Positions 34,968 to 43,212 of a stretch of DNA of 64,000 bases are shown piece by piece. The DNA comes from Methylobacterium brachiatum. GTDB lineage: Bacteria > Pseudomonadota > Alphaproteobacteria > Rhizobiales > Beijerinckiaceae. The notes under the pieces are model-generated. The model was given only the letters and a program-made list of their open reading frames with translations. It made no database searches and was not told where the DNA came from. The DNA lies in the NCBI RefSeq assembly GCF_020523825.1, contig NZ_JAJALK010000001.1:62001-126000 (forward strand), written 5' to 3'. A program made the position numbers and the translations under genes. Position 1 is the stretch's first letter, and each line of letters opens with the position of its first letter.

Positions 34968-35448
34968 CGGCGTGGTGGTGATGATGCCCGCCATGCGGGT
35001 GATCATGACCGTGACCGCCGGAATAGGCCCCGCCCTCCGGCCGGAACGGGCGCTCCACCGGCTCCGCGGTGCCGCCCAACCCCCGGACCATGTCGGCGAG
35101 CACATGGTCGTCGGCGATCCAGACCGCCTCCGCGCCGATCTCGGCCGGGATGTGCCGGTTGCCGATATGCCAGATCAGCCGCTTGAGGGCGTGGTCGCTC
35201 GCGGCGCGAATCTCCAGCAGCCGCTCGGGCGCGGCCTCGACCCAGATCAGCCGGCCATCCTCCAGCACCAGGGCGTCGCCGTCGTCCAGCACGGCCGCCT
35301 CCGGCAGATCCAGGAGGAAGCCCAAGCCCCCGGCGCCGCGCAGGGCGATGCGGCGGCGATGGCGCTCGCCGGACTCCAGAACGACCCGGTCGACGATCTC
35401 GCCGCCGGACAGGTGCTCGCGGCGCAGGATGCGGGTGGCGCGGATCAT
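34960..35448 (-). CDS. ureE: Urease accessory protein UreE (nickel metallochaperone)
   Basis: A 162-residue nickel chaperone. The N-terminal peptide-binding domain includes [22 protein letters not shown], the C-terminal metal domain contains [14 protein letters not shown], and the His-rich tail [19 protein letters not shown] (final 20 residues or so) can bind several nickel ions. The ATG at 35448 (MIRATRIL) is preferred over 35496, which lies in the preceding gene. It is four bases after the DUF29 gene and overlaps the ureF start. It delivers Ni to the UreDFG assembly. Confidence 0.94.
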   Translation of the reverse strand: MIRATRILRREHLSGGEIVDRVVLESGERHRRRIALRGAGGLGFLLDLPEAAVLDDGDALVLEDGRLIWVEAAPERLLEIRAASDHALKRLIWHIGNRHIPAEIGAEAVWIADDHVLADMVRGLGGTAEPVERPFRPEGGAYSGGHGHDHPHGGHHHHHADG

Positions 35449-35452
35449 GACG

Positions 35453-35938
35453 TCAGGATTGGTCAATGAGATCGGGCTCCTTCGGCAGGAAGCCATCGGA
35501 CAGCGCGTTTTCCAGTGTGAACGGAGGGTGTTCGGGGAAGAGGGTGAAATCGATCCCCGTCTGCTCCGAGGCTTTGCGGCGGCCGGGCAGGTAACACATT
35601 GCGAAGACGTCGCTGGGATAGCGGCGCAGGCTCGGGCTGGCGTCCAGAAGCTCTGCGAGGCCGGCGCGCTGCTCGGCGATCGTTCCTTTCCAGCTGCTGA
35701 ATCGGAACCCGGGCTGATACTTCCACTTGAGCAGGTGGGTGATCAGAACGGTCAGGCGGTTGCGGATCTCGCGCTTGTCGCTGGCGCCCACGCTCGCCAC
35801 CTCGTCGATCAGATGGTCCAGGTCGAGCTCGTCGAAACGGCGGGCGCGCAGCAGAGCGGCCTGAGCCTGGGTCCAGAGGAAGAAATCGGTCTCGTAGAGA
35901 TCGTCCTTCGGGGGTGGTTTCAACGCGGCCTTCGCCAT
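35453..35938 (-). CDS. DUF29 domain-containing protein inside the urease operon
   Basis: A 161-residue DUF29 protein. The recognisable core runs [49 protein letters not shown], a helical stretch shared by many alphaproteobacterial and cyanobacterial DUF29 proteins of unknown function. It lies 33 bases after ureC and four bases before ureE, so it is transcribed with the urease genes. DUF29 genes are often near mobile or addiction modules, and here a vapBC pair lies in the same operon. A role in urease is not indicated by sequence, and it may be a passenger. Function unknown. Confidence 0.85.
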   Translation of the reverse strand: MAKAALKPPPKDDLYETDFFLWTQAQAALLRARRFDELDLDHLIDEVASVGASDKREIRNRLTVLITHLLKWKYQPGFRFSSWKGTIAEQRAGLAELLDASPSLRRYPSDVFAMCYLPGRRKASEQTGIDFTLFPEHPPFTLENALSDGFLPKEPDLIDQS

Positions 35939-35971
35939 GCCCGGCCTCCTGTCCGTCCGCGCCAGGATAGC

Positions 35972-37699
35972 TCAGAACAGGAAATAGCGCTGCGCCATCG
36001 GCAGCACCTCGGCGGGTTCGCAGACCAGGAGTTCGCCGTCGGCCCGGACGTCGTAGGTCTCGGGATCGACCTCGATCACGGGCGTGGCGTCGTTCAGCAC
36101 CATGTCCTTCTTCGAGATGCCGCCGCGGACATTCTCCACCGCCACCAGCTGCTTCTGCACCCTGAGCCGCTCCCGCAACCCGTCTTCCACCGCCGCCCGG
36201 GACACGAAGGTCAGGGCCGTGGCGTAGGGGACGCGCCCGTAGGCGCCGAACATCGGGCGGTAATGGACCGGCTGCGGCGTCGGGATCGAGGCGTTGGGGT
36301 CGCCCATCGGGGCGGCCGCGATGCTGCCGCCCTTCAGCACGAGATCGGGCTTTACCCCGAAGAAGGCCGGCGTCCAGAGCACGAGGTCGGCCAGCTTGCC
36401 GGGCTCCACCGAGCCGATATGCTTCGACACGCCGTGCGCGATGGCCGGGTTGATCGTGTACTTGGCGACGTAGCGCCGGGCGCGCAGGTTGTCGGTGCCG
36501 GAGGTGTCGCCCGCCAGCGCACCGCGCTGGCGCTTCATCTTGTCGGCGGTCTGCCAGGTGCGGATCACGACCTCGCCGACCCGGCCCATGGCCTGGCTGT
36601 CCGACGACATCATCGAGAGCGCGCCGATATCGTGGAGGATGTCCTCGGCCGCGATGGTCTCGCGCCGGATCCGGCTCTCCGCGAAGGCGAGATCCTCGGG
36701 GATCGACGGGTCGAGGTGATGGCAGACCATGAGCATGTCGAGATGCTCGTCGATCGTGTTCTTCGTGTAGGGCCGCGTCGGGTTCGTGGAGGACGGGAGG
36801 ACGTTGGGCAGCCCGGCGACCTTGATGATGTCCGGCGCGTGGCCGCCGCCGGCCCCCTCGGTGTGGAAGGCGTGGATCGTTCGGCCCTTGAAGGCCGCGA
36901 TCGTGTCCTCGACGAAGCCCGACTCGTTGAGCGTGTCGGTGTGGATCATGACTTGGATGTCGTGGGCATCTGCCACCGACAGGCAGGTGTCGATCGCCGC
37001 CGGCGTCGTGCCCCAATCCTCGTGAAGCTTGAGCGCGCAGGCTCCGGCCCGGACCATCTCGATGAGGCTCTCCGGCCGCGAGGCGTTGCCCTTGCCGGCG
37101 AATGCCAGGTTCATCGGGAAGCTGTCGGCCGCCTCGATCATCCGGGCGATGTGCCAGGGGCCGGGCGTGCAGGTGGTGGCGAAGGTGCCGTGCGCCGGCC
37201 CGGTGCCGCCGCCCAGCATCGTGGTGACGCCCGAGCACAGGGCCTCCTCGATCTGCTGCGGGCAGATGAAGTGGATGTGGCTGTCGAACCCGCCGGCCGT
37301 GAGGATCTTGCCCTCGCCGGCGATCACCTCGGTGCCGGGGCCGACCACGATGTCGACACCGGGCTGCACGTCGGGATTGCCGGCCTTGCCGAGCCTGAAG
37401 ATCCGCCCGCGCACGATGCCGACATCGCATTTCACGATGCCCCAATGGTCGAGCACCACCGCGTTGGTGATCACCGTGTCGACGGCGCCGGCCGCGTTGG
37501 TGACCTGGCTCTGGCCCATCCCGTCGCGGATGACCTTGCCGCCGCCGAACTTCACCTCCTCGCCATAGGTGGTGAAGTCGCGCTCGACCGTGATCTCGAG
37601 GCACGTATCCGCGAGGCGGATCCGGTCGCCGGTGGTCGGGCCGAACATGTCGGCATAGGCGGCGCGAGGAAGGGCGGCGGGCTTGGGCAAGTTGGCCAT
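35972..37699 (-). CDS. ureC: Urease subunit alpha
   Basis: A 575-residue catalytic subunit that hydrolyses urea to ammonia and carbamate at a dinuclear nickel site. Nickel-ligand motifs are [12 protein letters not shown] (two His), [10 protein letters not shown] (Lys that becomes carbamylated) and [17 protein letters not shown] with [14 protein letters not shown] (His ligands). The mobile-flap stretch is [25 protein letters not shown], with the flap Cys in CHHL. The ATG at 37699 is 5 bases after the vapC stop, an unusual neighbour since ureC normally follows ureA/ureB. UreC length is normal, so the split operon did not damage the gene. Confidence 0.97.
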   Translation of the reverse strand: MANLPKPAALPRAAYADMFGPTTGDRIRLADTCLEITVERDFTTYGEEVKFGGGKVIRDGMGQSQVTNAAGAVDTVITNAVVLDHWGIVKCDVGIVRGRIFRLGKAGNPDVQPGVDIVVGPGTEVIAGEGKILTAGGFDSHIHFICPQQIEEALCSGVTTMLGGGTGPAHGTFATTCTPGPWHIARMIEAADSFPMNLAFAGKGNASRPESLIEMVRAGACALKLHEDWGTTPAAIDTCLSVADAHDIQVMIHTDTLNESGFVEDTIAAFKGRTIHAFHTEGAGGGHAPDIIKVAGLPNVLPSSTNPTRPYTKNTIDEHLDMLMVCHHLDPSIPEDLAFAESRIRRETIAAEDILHDIGALSMMSSDSQAMGRVGEVVIRTWQTADKMKRQRGALAGDTSGTDNLRARRYVAKYTINPAIAHGVSKHIGSVEPGKLADLVLWTPAFFGVKPDLVLKGGSIAAAPMGDPNASIPTPQPVHYRPMFGAYGRVPYATALTFVSRAAVEDGLRERLRVQKQLVAVENVRGGISKKDMVLNDATPVIEVDPETYDVRADGELLVCEPAEVLPMAQRYFLF

Positions 37700-37704
37700 G
37701 ACGG

Positions 37705-38121
37705 TCAGGGCTCCCGGCGCAATTGGGTAAAAGCGTCCGCGGGTTCGGCTCTCCGGTCGAAGGTCAGCGTGGTCTTGCAGCCGGCCGAACGGTTGATGGC
37801 GCGAATCAAGTGATCGGCGAAGTCACCGCGGCCGCCGGCCCAGGCCGACAAGGCTACCTCGGCCGCTTCGCGATGATCGACAAAGACATTCGATGCGTTG
37901 AGCAAGCGACGGATCACCGAGACAAGGGCGGGCTTCTTCTGGCGCAAGGGCCGCGCCAGAATCCAGACGGTTTCCGCGAGCACCACCGCGTTGACGAAGA
38001 ATTGGGCGTCGCGCCGGCTCAGGGCCTCCGTGGCGAGCACAGTCTGCTCCGGCGTGTCGTCCGGCCAAACCGTTTCATCCACGAGCCAGCGCAGCAGGAC
38101 GTTCGTGTCCAGCCCGATCAC
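37705..38121 (-). CDS. vapC: VapC-type PIN-domain toxin
   Basis: A 138-residue PIN-domain ribonuclease. The acidic active-site residues are seen in [12 protein letters not shown] (Asp5), [11 protein letters not shown] (Glu), [11 protein letters not shown] (Asp) and TLTFDRR (Asp), matching the family. VapC toxins cleave tRNA or rRNA unless blocked by their antitoxin. Its ATG overlaps the antitoxin stop (ATGA at 38118-38121), the standard coupled arrangement. It sits five bases before ureC, so toxin and urease alpha subunit probably share a transcript. The PIN core looks intact. Confidence 0.9.
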   Translation of the reverse strand: MIGLDTNVLLRWLVDETVWPDDTPEQTVLATEALSRRDAQFFVNAVVLAETVWILARPLRQKKPALVSVIRRLLNASNVFVDHREAAEVALSAWAGGRGDFADHLIRAINRSAGCKTTLTFDRRAEPADAFTQLRREP

Positions 38122-38414
38122 GCCTCGTCATCCTCGGGCGCGTCGTCCGTGCGATTCCAGCGGGCACTGCGGCTTGTTGCGATCCAATTCGGAATGCGCG
38201 CCCTGTCGACCGGTTCGATCGGATCGCAATCCTGACGGCCGACGATGCCGCGCAATGCGGCCAGCGCGTCGGTCCGCGCCTCGACGAGAAAGCGCCCCTG
38301 CGCATCCTGCGTGAAGACCAGCTTGTCGCCTGTCTTCACGCCGAGGGCTTTGCGAAGCGCGGCCGGCACCGTCACCTGACCCTTCGACGTGATCTTGGCT
38401 TCCGCCGCTTTCAT
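38118..38414 (-). CDS. vapB: VapB-type antitoxin with AbrB/SpoVT DNA-binding domain
   Basis: A 98-residue antitoxin. The AbrB-like swapped-hairpin domain is plain near the start: AKITSKGQVTVPAALRKALGVKTGDKLVF (about residues 6-34). The C-terminal part (RTDALAALRGIVG, then a basic and acidic tail) would wrap the toxin. The ATG at 38414 follows a perfect AAGGAGG ribosome site five bases upstream; in-frame 38480 is a worse start. Such antitoxins repress their own operon; here an inverted repeat covers the ribosome site (separate entry). It lies 91 bases after the ureAB stop. Confidence 0.9.
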   Translation of the reverse strand: MKAAEAKITSKGQVTVPAALRKALGVKTGDKLVFTQDAQGRFLVEARTDALAALRGIVGRQDCDPIEPVDRARIPNWIATSRSARWNRTDDAPEDDEA

Positions 38415-38419
38415 GTCCG

Positions 38420-38451
38420 CCTCCTTACTACATCGCTCATGAGTAAGGAGG
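38420..38451 (-). promoter_or_regulatory. Perfect inverted repeat covering the vapB ribosome site
   Basis: CCTCCTTACT (38420-38429) and AGTAAGGAGG (38442-38451) form a perfect ten-bp inverted repeat with a 12-base spacer. On the minus strand, the arm nearest vapB contains the AAGGAGG Shine-Dalgarno, five bases before the ATG at 38414. It could be the AbrB-type operator or, as RNA, a stem-loop that hides the ribosome site. Both are possible and not exclusive. Confidence 0.75.
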
Positions 38452-38505
38452 TGTCCGAAGCGTCCGCAAGCCTGAACCAACGGGGCGCGTCGCTGCGAAA
38501 CGGGG

Positions 38506-39126
38506 TCAAAGCTTGCCCATCACGTCACCCCGGAACCCGTACACGGTGCGTCCGCCCGAGAGCGGCACGAGCACGACCTCCCGGGTCGAGCCCGGCTCGA
38601 ACCGCACCGCCGTGCCGGGCGCGATGTCGAGGCGCCGGCCGCGCGCCTTCTCGCGCTCGAAGACGAGACCCGGATTCACCTCGAAGAAGTGGTAATGAGA
38701 GCCGACCTGGATCGGCCGATCGCCCGTATTGGCGACCTCGATCATCGTCCGGTCCGCACCGGCATTGAACACGATCTCGCCGAGAACCGTGGTGACGGTG
38801 CCGGGCACGTCCGCGGACGCCGCTCCCCGGATCGGGTGATGCACGGTCACGAGCTTGGTCCCGTCCGGGAACGTCGCCTCCACCTGGATGTCGGGGATCA
38901 TCTCGGCGATGCCGGGCATCACCTGGTCGGCCGTGAGCACGTTGGCCCCCGCCTGCATCAGCTCGGCGACGCTGCGCCCGTCGCGGGCTCCCTCGACCAC
39001 GAAATCGGTGATCAGCGCGATCGCCTCGGGATGGTTGAGCTTGACCCCGCGCGCCAGCCGGTTGCGCGCCACCTGCGCCGCCATGGCAATCAGCAGCTTG
39101 TCCTTCTCGCGGGGCGTCAGCAGCAC
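38506..39126 (-). CDS. ureAB: Urease subunit gamma/beta fusion (UreAB)
   Basis: A 206-residue fusion of urease gamma (about 1-100) and beta (about 105-206). The gamma part has [33 protein letters not shown], the beta part [37 protein letters not shown] and [17 protein letters not shown] start at a GTG at 39126, since it gives the canonical [11 protein letters not shown] and has a GAGG site six bases upstream; the in-frame ATG at 39165 adds 13 residues with no ribosome site. Fused UreAB occurs in several bacteria. The next gene is vapB, not ureC. UreD is absent from the window. Confidence 0.93.
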   Translation of the reverse strand: MLLTPREKDKLLIAMAAQVARNRLARGVKLNHPEAIALITDFVVEGARDGRSVAELMQAGANVLTADQVMPGIAEMIPDIQVEATFPDGTKLVTVHHPIRGAASADVPGTVTTVLGEIVFNAGADRTMIEVANTGDRPIQVGSHYHFFEVNPGLVFEREKARGRRLDIAPGTAVRFEPGSTREVVLVPLSGGRTVYGFRGDVMGKL

Positions 39127-39201
39127 GGGATACCTCGTCGTCGCGGCGACGGGAGCAAGGATCATGCTCGGCGTGGGGTCAAGACGGATCCGTGGTGCCC
39201 T

Positions 39202-40215
39202 CTACCGTTCCATCCCGGCGAACCCCGCGAACATCTCCGGCACCGTCGAGCCCTTCAGCTTGGCTGGAAGGTCGCGGGGATGGATGAAGTCGTCCCGGAA
39301 CCAGGGATATCGTCCGGGATCGAAGCTGGCGCGGATCCAGTCGATCGACCGCCGGACTCGCTCGATCCGCTCAGCATCGGGGTGATAGGTCAGCCAGATG
39401 TCGAGCCCGACCTGGACGAGGCCGTCGATTGGGACGACGCGGGCGCCGATCGCGCTCGCGTAGGTCGGGAGCCAGCCGATACCGGCGCCGTTGGCCACCG
39501 CCCAGTAATGGGCGCTGCTGACGTTGGTCTTGAGCGTCACATAGCCGGATTGCGGGAGCCCGGGCGTGTGGCGGGCATATTCGGCCATGCTGACCGTCTG
39601 ACTGGAGACTTGGAGGACCAGCCGATGACGGATCGCGTCTTCGACGCCGCCAGGCATCCCGTAGATGTCGAGATAGCTGCGTGCTGCGAAGGCCATCACA
39701 TGCAGCCGCCCGAGCTTCACCAGTTTGAGATCCGGATTGACCGGCCGCACGAGCTGGACCGCCACATCGGCTTCCAGGCGGGCGACATCCGCCGGGTCCA
39801 TGGTGCAGCGTAAGTCCACGACGAGGCGCGGATTCGAGCGTTGGAACTCGACGAGCCGCGGGGCCAGCCAGAACGTCCCGAGACCTTCGGTGACCGCGAT
39901 GCGCACCTCGCCGTCCGGTGTCGCCGAAGCCGCGTCCCGCGCGCGCAGGACCGAGTAGGCCGCACTCTCCATCGTTCGTGTCGCCGACAGGATCTTCTCG
40001 CCTTCCGCAGTCAGGCGGATTCCGTCGGTGTGGCGGGTCAGCAGCGTCACGCCGAGTTGAGCCTCGAGGTCCTCGATGCGGCGACGAAGCGTGTTGATCG
40101 ACAGGCCGACCGCGGCGGCGGCGGCGCGAAAGCTGCCCCGCCGCTCGAGCTCCAGGAACAGCCGCAGATCCTGCCAATCGGGCATGCCGGCAGCGACAAC
40201 GGAGTCGTGTTCCAT
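39202..40215 (-). CDS. LysR family transcriptional regulator
   Basis: A 337-residue LysR-type regulator. The N-terminal winged helix contains LRLFLELERRGSFRAAAAAVGLSINTLRRRIEDLEAQLG (about residues 13-51), and the rest is a periplasmic-binding-like effector domain ending in FIHPRDLPAKLKG. The ATG at 40215 has a GGGAGG site seven bases before it. It is transcribed toward ureAB (75-base gap), so it could be the first gene of the urease transcript or a regulator of the divergent GNAT operon at 40311 (96-base gap). No inducer can be read from the sequence. LysR proteins often control a divergent operon. Confidence 0.9.
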   Translation of the reverse strand: MEHDSVVAAGMPDWQDLRLFLELERRGSFRAAAAAVGLSINTLRRRIEDLEAQLGVTLLTRHTDGIRLTAEGEKILSATRTMESAAYSVLRARDAASATPDGEVRIAVTEGLGTFWLAPRLVEFQRSNPRLVVDLRCTMDPADVARLEADVAVQLVRPVNPDLKLVKLGRLHVMAFAARSYLDIYGMPGGVEDAIRHRLVLQVSSQTVSMAEYARHTPGLPQSGYVTLKTNVSSAHYWAVANGAGIGWLPTYASAIGARVVPIDGLVQVGLDIWLTYHPDAERIERVRRSIDWIRASFDPGRYPWFRDDFIHPRDLPAKLKGSTVPEMFAGFAGMER

Positions 40216-40310
40216 CTGTGGACCTCCCATACTTCAATTTTTGCACAGACGCGGGAAGTTCACCATGCGAAGCCGGTGCTCGTTACCAATCACCCGCGAA
40301 AGCTGACGCG

Positions 40311-41555
40311 ATGACCGTCCACGTTTCGCCGCCCGATTACGCGCGGCATCCTCATGCGGCCGCATCAGAGGCACGCCACGACATCATCGATTTGAGGGCT
40401 GCCCGCCTCGCCCGCCATCTCGTGCTGTTTACCCCGACGCCGGCCGACCTCGAACGTCTGTTGGAGGAGACACGGAGCGTTCTGCCCGGTCTGGCCGACC
40501 TCGCCGTGGTGCGTCGGGTGATGACCATCAATCCCGATACTGTCTTCGCGATTGCCAAACGCGGGGATTACGACGCGCAATCCCCGCGCGGCGAGGGCCT
40601 TACGGCAGTCCTACCTTTGAACGACGCCGGGATGACGGCCCTCCTTTCGGGCGAGTTCGACCCGACGAATCCGGCGTCCCATTTCATCGCCCGGCAGCAT
40701 GAGCGCCCGGCCGGAATCTATCTGTGGGTGATCCACGCCCGTCGCCGGCTCGCAGCCGCCGTCGCCCTGATGTTGCAGCGGATCTCGACGCCGCTGTGCC
40801 GCGACGTCGACCTTTATGCGCGCGCGGCGACGCCGGAGGGGGCCGATTATCTGGAAGGGATCGGCTTCACCAAAGGTGCCGCGTGGCGGGGGCTGCGCGC
40901 GCCGAGCCTGCATATGTTCGTCCGGTCCGAGGCGGCTGAACGCCTGCCCCCCTACGACAGCCATCGCCCCGGGCTCACCGGCGTCAGCGTCGCCGTGGCG
41001 CGCAGCTTCGAGGATCTCTCCCGCGTCATCGCCTTGCGGGCCGCGGTGTACATGGCCGAGCAGGCCTGCCCGTACGAAGAGGAGTTCGACGGCAACGATC
41101 TCTCGGCCACCCACCTGATCGGCTATGTCGGCGACGAGCCGGCGGGGTGCCTGCGGATCCGCTTCTTCGCCGATTTCGCCAAGATCGAGCGGCTGGCGGT
41201 GCGGGCCGAGTACCGCAACACCCGCTTGGCCTTCGCGCTGGTCCGGGCCGGGATCGAGCTGGCCCGGGTCAAGGGCTATCGCCGCCTCTACGGGCACGCG
41301 CAGAAGCGCCTCGTCGGGTTCTGGAGCCGGTTCGGGTTCCGGGTGTTCGAGGGTGCGCAGGAACTCGTGTTCTCGGATTTCGACTATGTCGAGATGCTGA
41401 TGGAGGCGGAGCCGCATCCGGAGGCGATCGGCATCGGCGTCGACCCCTACGTGATCATCCGACCCGAGGGCCGATGGCACAAGGCCGGCGCCCTGGACCG
41501 GTCGCGCGGTCGCGCCGTCACCCGGCCCTCCGTCGATCAGCAGGCGGCGCGATGA
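40311..41555 (+). CDS. Double-GNAT acetyltransferase-like protein
   Basis: A 414-residue protein with two GNAT-like halves. The N-terminal half (about 15-200) has LPLNDAGMTALLSGEFDP and TPEGADYLEGIGFTKGA-like endings resembling a degraded GNAT. The C-terminal half (about 230-390) is clearer: FAKIERLAVRAEYRNTRLAFALVRAGIELARVKGYRRLYGHAQKRLVGFW is the acetyl-CoA-binding V-loop and helix, followed by RFGFRVF. The ATG at 40311 is 96 bases from the divergent LysR start. Its stop overlaps the next start (ATGA at 41552). Substrate unknown; it may acylate a small amine or lactone-like signal, which is speculation. Confidence 0.78.
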   Translation: MTVHVSPPDYARHPHAAASEARHDIIDLRAARLARHLVLFTPTPADLERLLEETRSVLPGLADLAVVRRVMTINPDTVFAIAKRGDYDAQSPRGEGLTAVLPLNDAGMTALLSGEFDPTNPASHFIARQHERPAGIYLWVIHARRRLAAAVALMLQRISTPLCRDVDLYARAATPEGADYLEGIGFTKGAAWRGLRAPSLHMFVRSEAAERLPPYDSHRPGLTGVSVAVARSFEDLSRVIALRAAVYMAEQACPYEEEFDGNDLSATHLIGYVGDEPAGCLRIRFFADFAKIERLAVRAEYRNTRLAFALVRAGIELARVKGYRRLYGHAQKRLVGFWSRFGFRVFEGAQELVFSDFDYVEMLMEAEPHPEAIGIGVDPYVIIRPEGRWHKAGALDRSRGRAVTRPSVDQQAAR

Positions 41556-42163
41556 CCCGGCACGTGAACCCGGCGCTCTACCGCCGGCCGAGCAGCGTCC
41601 CGGTTCTGGTGCTGGTCGACATGCAGCAGGAATACGAGATCGTCGGACGGCCTCTGGCCCTCGCGGGCATTGCGCCCGCCCTCGCCAAGTGCCGGCTCGC
41701 CCTGGATCACGCCCGGGAGAGCGGCATTCCGGTGGCCTATGTGCGCTGGATCGGGGCGCCGCTGTTCCAGCCCGGAACGCGCTTCGCGCGCTGGATCGAG
41801 GGATTCGAGCCACATGGCTGCGACATGATCTTCGATCGGGACCGGCCGTCCTGCTACGCCAGCCCCGCCTTCGCGGACGCAATGGAGCGCGGCGGCGCGC
41901 AATTGGTCATCGCGGGCTTTGCCGGCGAGGCCGCCTGCCTCGCCACCGCAATCGACGGCTTCCACCGGGGGCAGGAGGTGACGTTCCTGTCCGACGCCTC
42001 CGCCAGCCACGATCTCGAAGGCATCGCGGCCGACGACATCCATCGCTCGGTGAGCGCGGTCATGCGCGTCTTCGCGGATGTCATGGACACGCAATCCTGG
42101 ATCACGGCGTCCGCGCCGTTCAAGCCCATGCCCGTTCCGTCGAGACCCGCGGCACGCCAATGA
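41552..42163 (+). CDS. Isochorismatase-like cysteine hydrolase
   Basis: A 203-residue cysteine hydrolase of the isochorismatase fold. The family Asp is in VLVLVDMQQEYE (about residue 23), and the nucleophile Cys is in GFAGEAACLATAIDGF (about 132). Where the catalytic Lys usually sits, before YSAF-like sequence, this protein reads IFDRDRPSCYASPAF, so Arg may replace Lys. Members hydrolyse C-N or C-O bonds of amides, nicotinamide or isochorismate. It is coupled by ATGA to the GNAT gene before and to the 72-residue gene after. Substrate unknown. Confidence 0.82.
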   Translation: MTRHVNPALYRRPSSVPVLVLVDMQQEYEIVGRPLALAGIAPALAKCRLALDHARESGIPVAYVRWIGAPLFQPGTRFARWIEGFEPHGCDMIFDRDRPSCYASPAFADAMERGGAQLVIAGFAGEAACLATAIDGFHRGQEVTFLSDASASHDLEGIAADDIHRSVSAVMRVFADVMDTQSWITASAPFKPMPVPSRPAARQ

Positions 42164-42378
42164 CCAATCCCGGCCCGCACGAACGTCAGACGCACCGGAG
42201 CACCCGCGTCGATGACACGATCGACCGCAGGCTCGGCCAGCACGCCGTCGGGTTGCTTCAGGCGGCCCGGGATAGCGGCGATCCGAACCTGATCGCCCAG
42301 GCCGAGGCCATGGCGATGGCGGTCGGATTTGCACTGGCGTCCCGTCTCCCGGCCTTCGACCTGACCGGGAAGCCCTGA
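42160..42378 (+). CDS. Small hypothetical protein (72 residues), coupled to hydrolase
   Basis: A 72-residue protein starting at 42160, where its ATG overlaps the hydrolase stop. It is helical by appearance: IDRRLGQHAVGLLQAARDSGDPNLIAQAEAMAMAVGFALASRLP. No signal peptide, no known domain. The tight overlap with two enzymatic genes suggests it works with them, perhaps as a small accessory or regulatory subunit. I do not recognise the family. Confidence 0.65.
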   Translation: MTNPGPHERQTHRSTRVDDTIDRRLGQHAVGLLQAARDSGDPNLIAQAEAMAMAVGFALASRLPAFDLTGKP

Positions 42379-42393
42379 ACCCGTCGCGGGCTG

Positions 42394-42567
42394 TCAGGCC
42401 GTCTCGTCGTCCCCGGCGATGAGGCGCATGGCCCGCAGGCGGGCCGTGCGCTCGTCACGCGCCCGGAGATCGGCCTGGATGGCGGCCCAGAGCGTTGCCG
42501 CCTCCGTGCTGTCCGGAAACGCGGCCGCTGTGTCGGTTTCGGTATGGGTCTGATCGAAGGCGTCCAT
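42394..42567 (-). CDS. Small hypothetical protein (57 residues)
   Basis: Read directly: the ATG at 42567 on the minus strand opens MDAFDQTHTETDTAAAFPDS, continues with a helical WAAIQADLRARDERTARLRAMRLI and ends in an acidic GDDETA. Codon composition looks coding (strong G/C third positions), and it lies 15 bases beyond the end of the convergent 72-residue gene. The ribosome site is weak (GGGAC 11 bases upstream). A real gene is likely but not certain. No family recognised. Confidence 0.5.
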   Translation of the reverse strand: MDAFDQTHTETDTAAAFPDSTEAATLWAAIQADLRARDERTARLRAMRLIAGDDETA

Positions 42568-43212
42568 GTCGTGCCGTCCCGCGCCTTGAGCTGCGGTCCG
42601 GTATCAGCACATCCGTTCGGCAGTCCAGCCTCAAATACAGGCATGTCCTGTACAACCGGCCGGCTTCGTCACGCCGGATCAGATCTTCGCTGCGTGATGC
42701 GGCCGACCGATGCTTGTGCCCGAGCCGTACGATGCGCTGACCGCGAGCCGAAGTCTGATCACCGTGGCGATTGCAGAAGGCAATGCGGTGCACAGAGGCC
42801 GTCTCTCGAAGCGTCGGACTGGAGCGCGGCAGAATACCTATGGCCGTGCTTGCCGCCGCCCCCGGCTTTGGCCGCACAGTTCCGGGTGGGGTGGTCCGAT
42901 GCCGGGATGACATTGCCAGGGGCGGATCGCAGTGCGTTCAACCGGCAAAAGCCGGTCTGAAAGATAATACGCAGTCATATCGACTCACATTCCCAGATGA
43001 TCGAGTGTCGCGCGAGCCTATTTATGTCGCCGACATTGGAATATTCCCGGTTGGGCAAGGCGCTTGTCCAGCGTTGCCAGCGGATCGTTTGCCCTTAAGC
43101 GGTCACCGCTCTCAACGGCCATGTCACGAACTGCAGAAACATAGCGGACACGGAGACGTGGCACCTGTCCGAACGGCTCGGCGGCGCATTCGCGCGGGGG
43201 GCCGGGCCGCCC
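42568..43212. other. Intergenic region with no supported gene
   Basis: 645 bases. Several plus- and minus-strand frames of 60-155 codons cross it (for example 42544-42960 and 42455-42913), but all lack a credible start and family pattern, and they are rich in Arg/Cys/His as typical of shadow frames. A short AT-richer patch (about 42955-43040) includes GATAATACG and CATATCG, possibly promoter material. Nothing else is visible. Confidence 0.5.

Noticed and set aside
35069..37813. Plus-strand frame of 914 codons opposite ureE and ureC
   Set aside because: Antisense shadow of urease genes with no recognisable domain.
42455..42913. Minus-strand 152-codon frame over the 42.5-42.9 kb gap
   Set aside because: Arg/Ser/His-rich translation without a domain, overlapping a better small frame.
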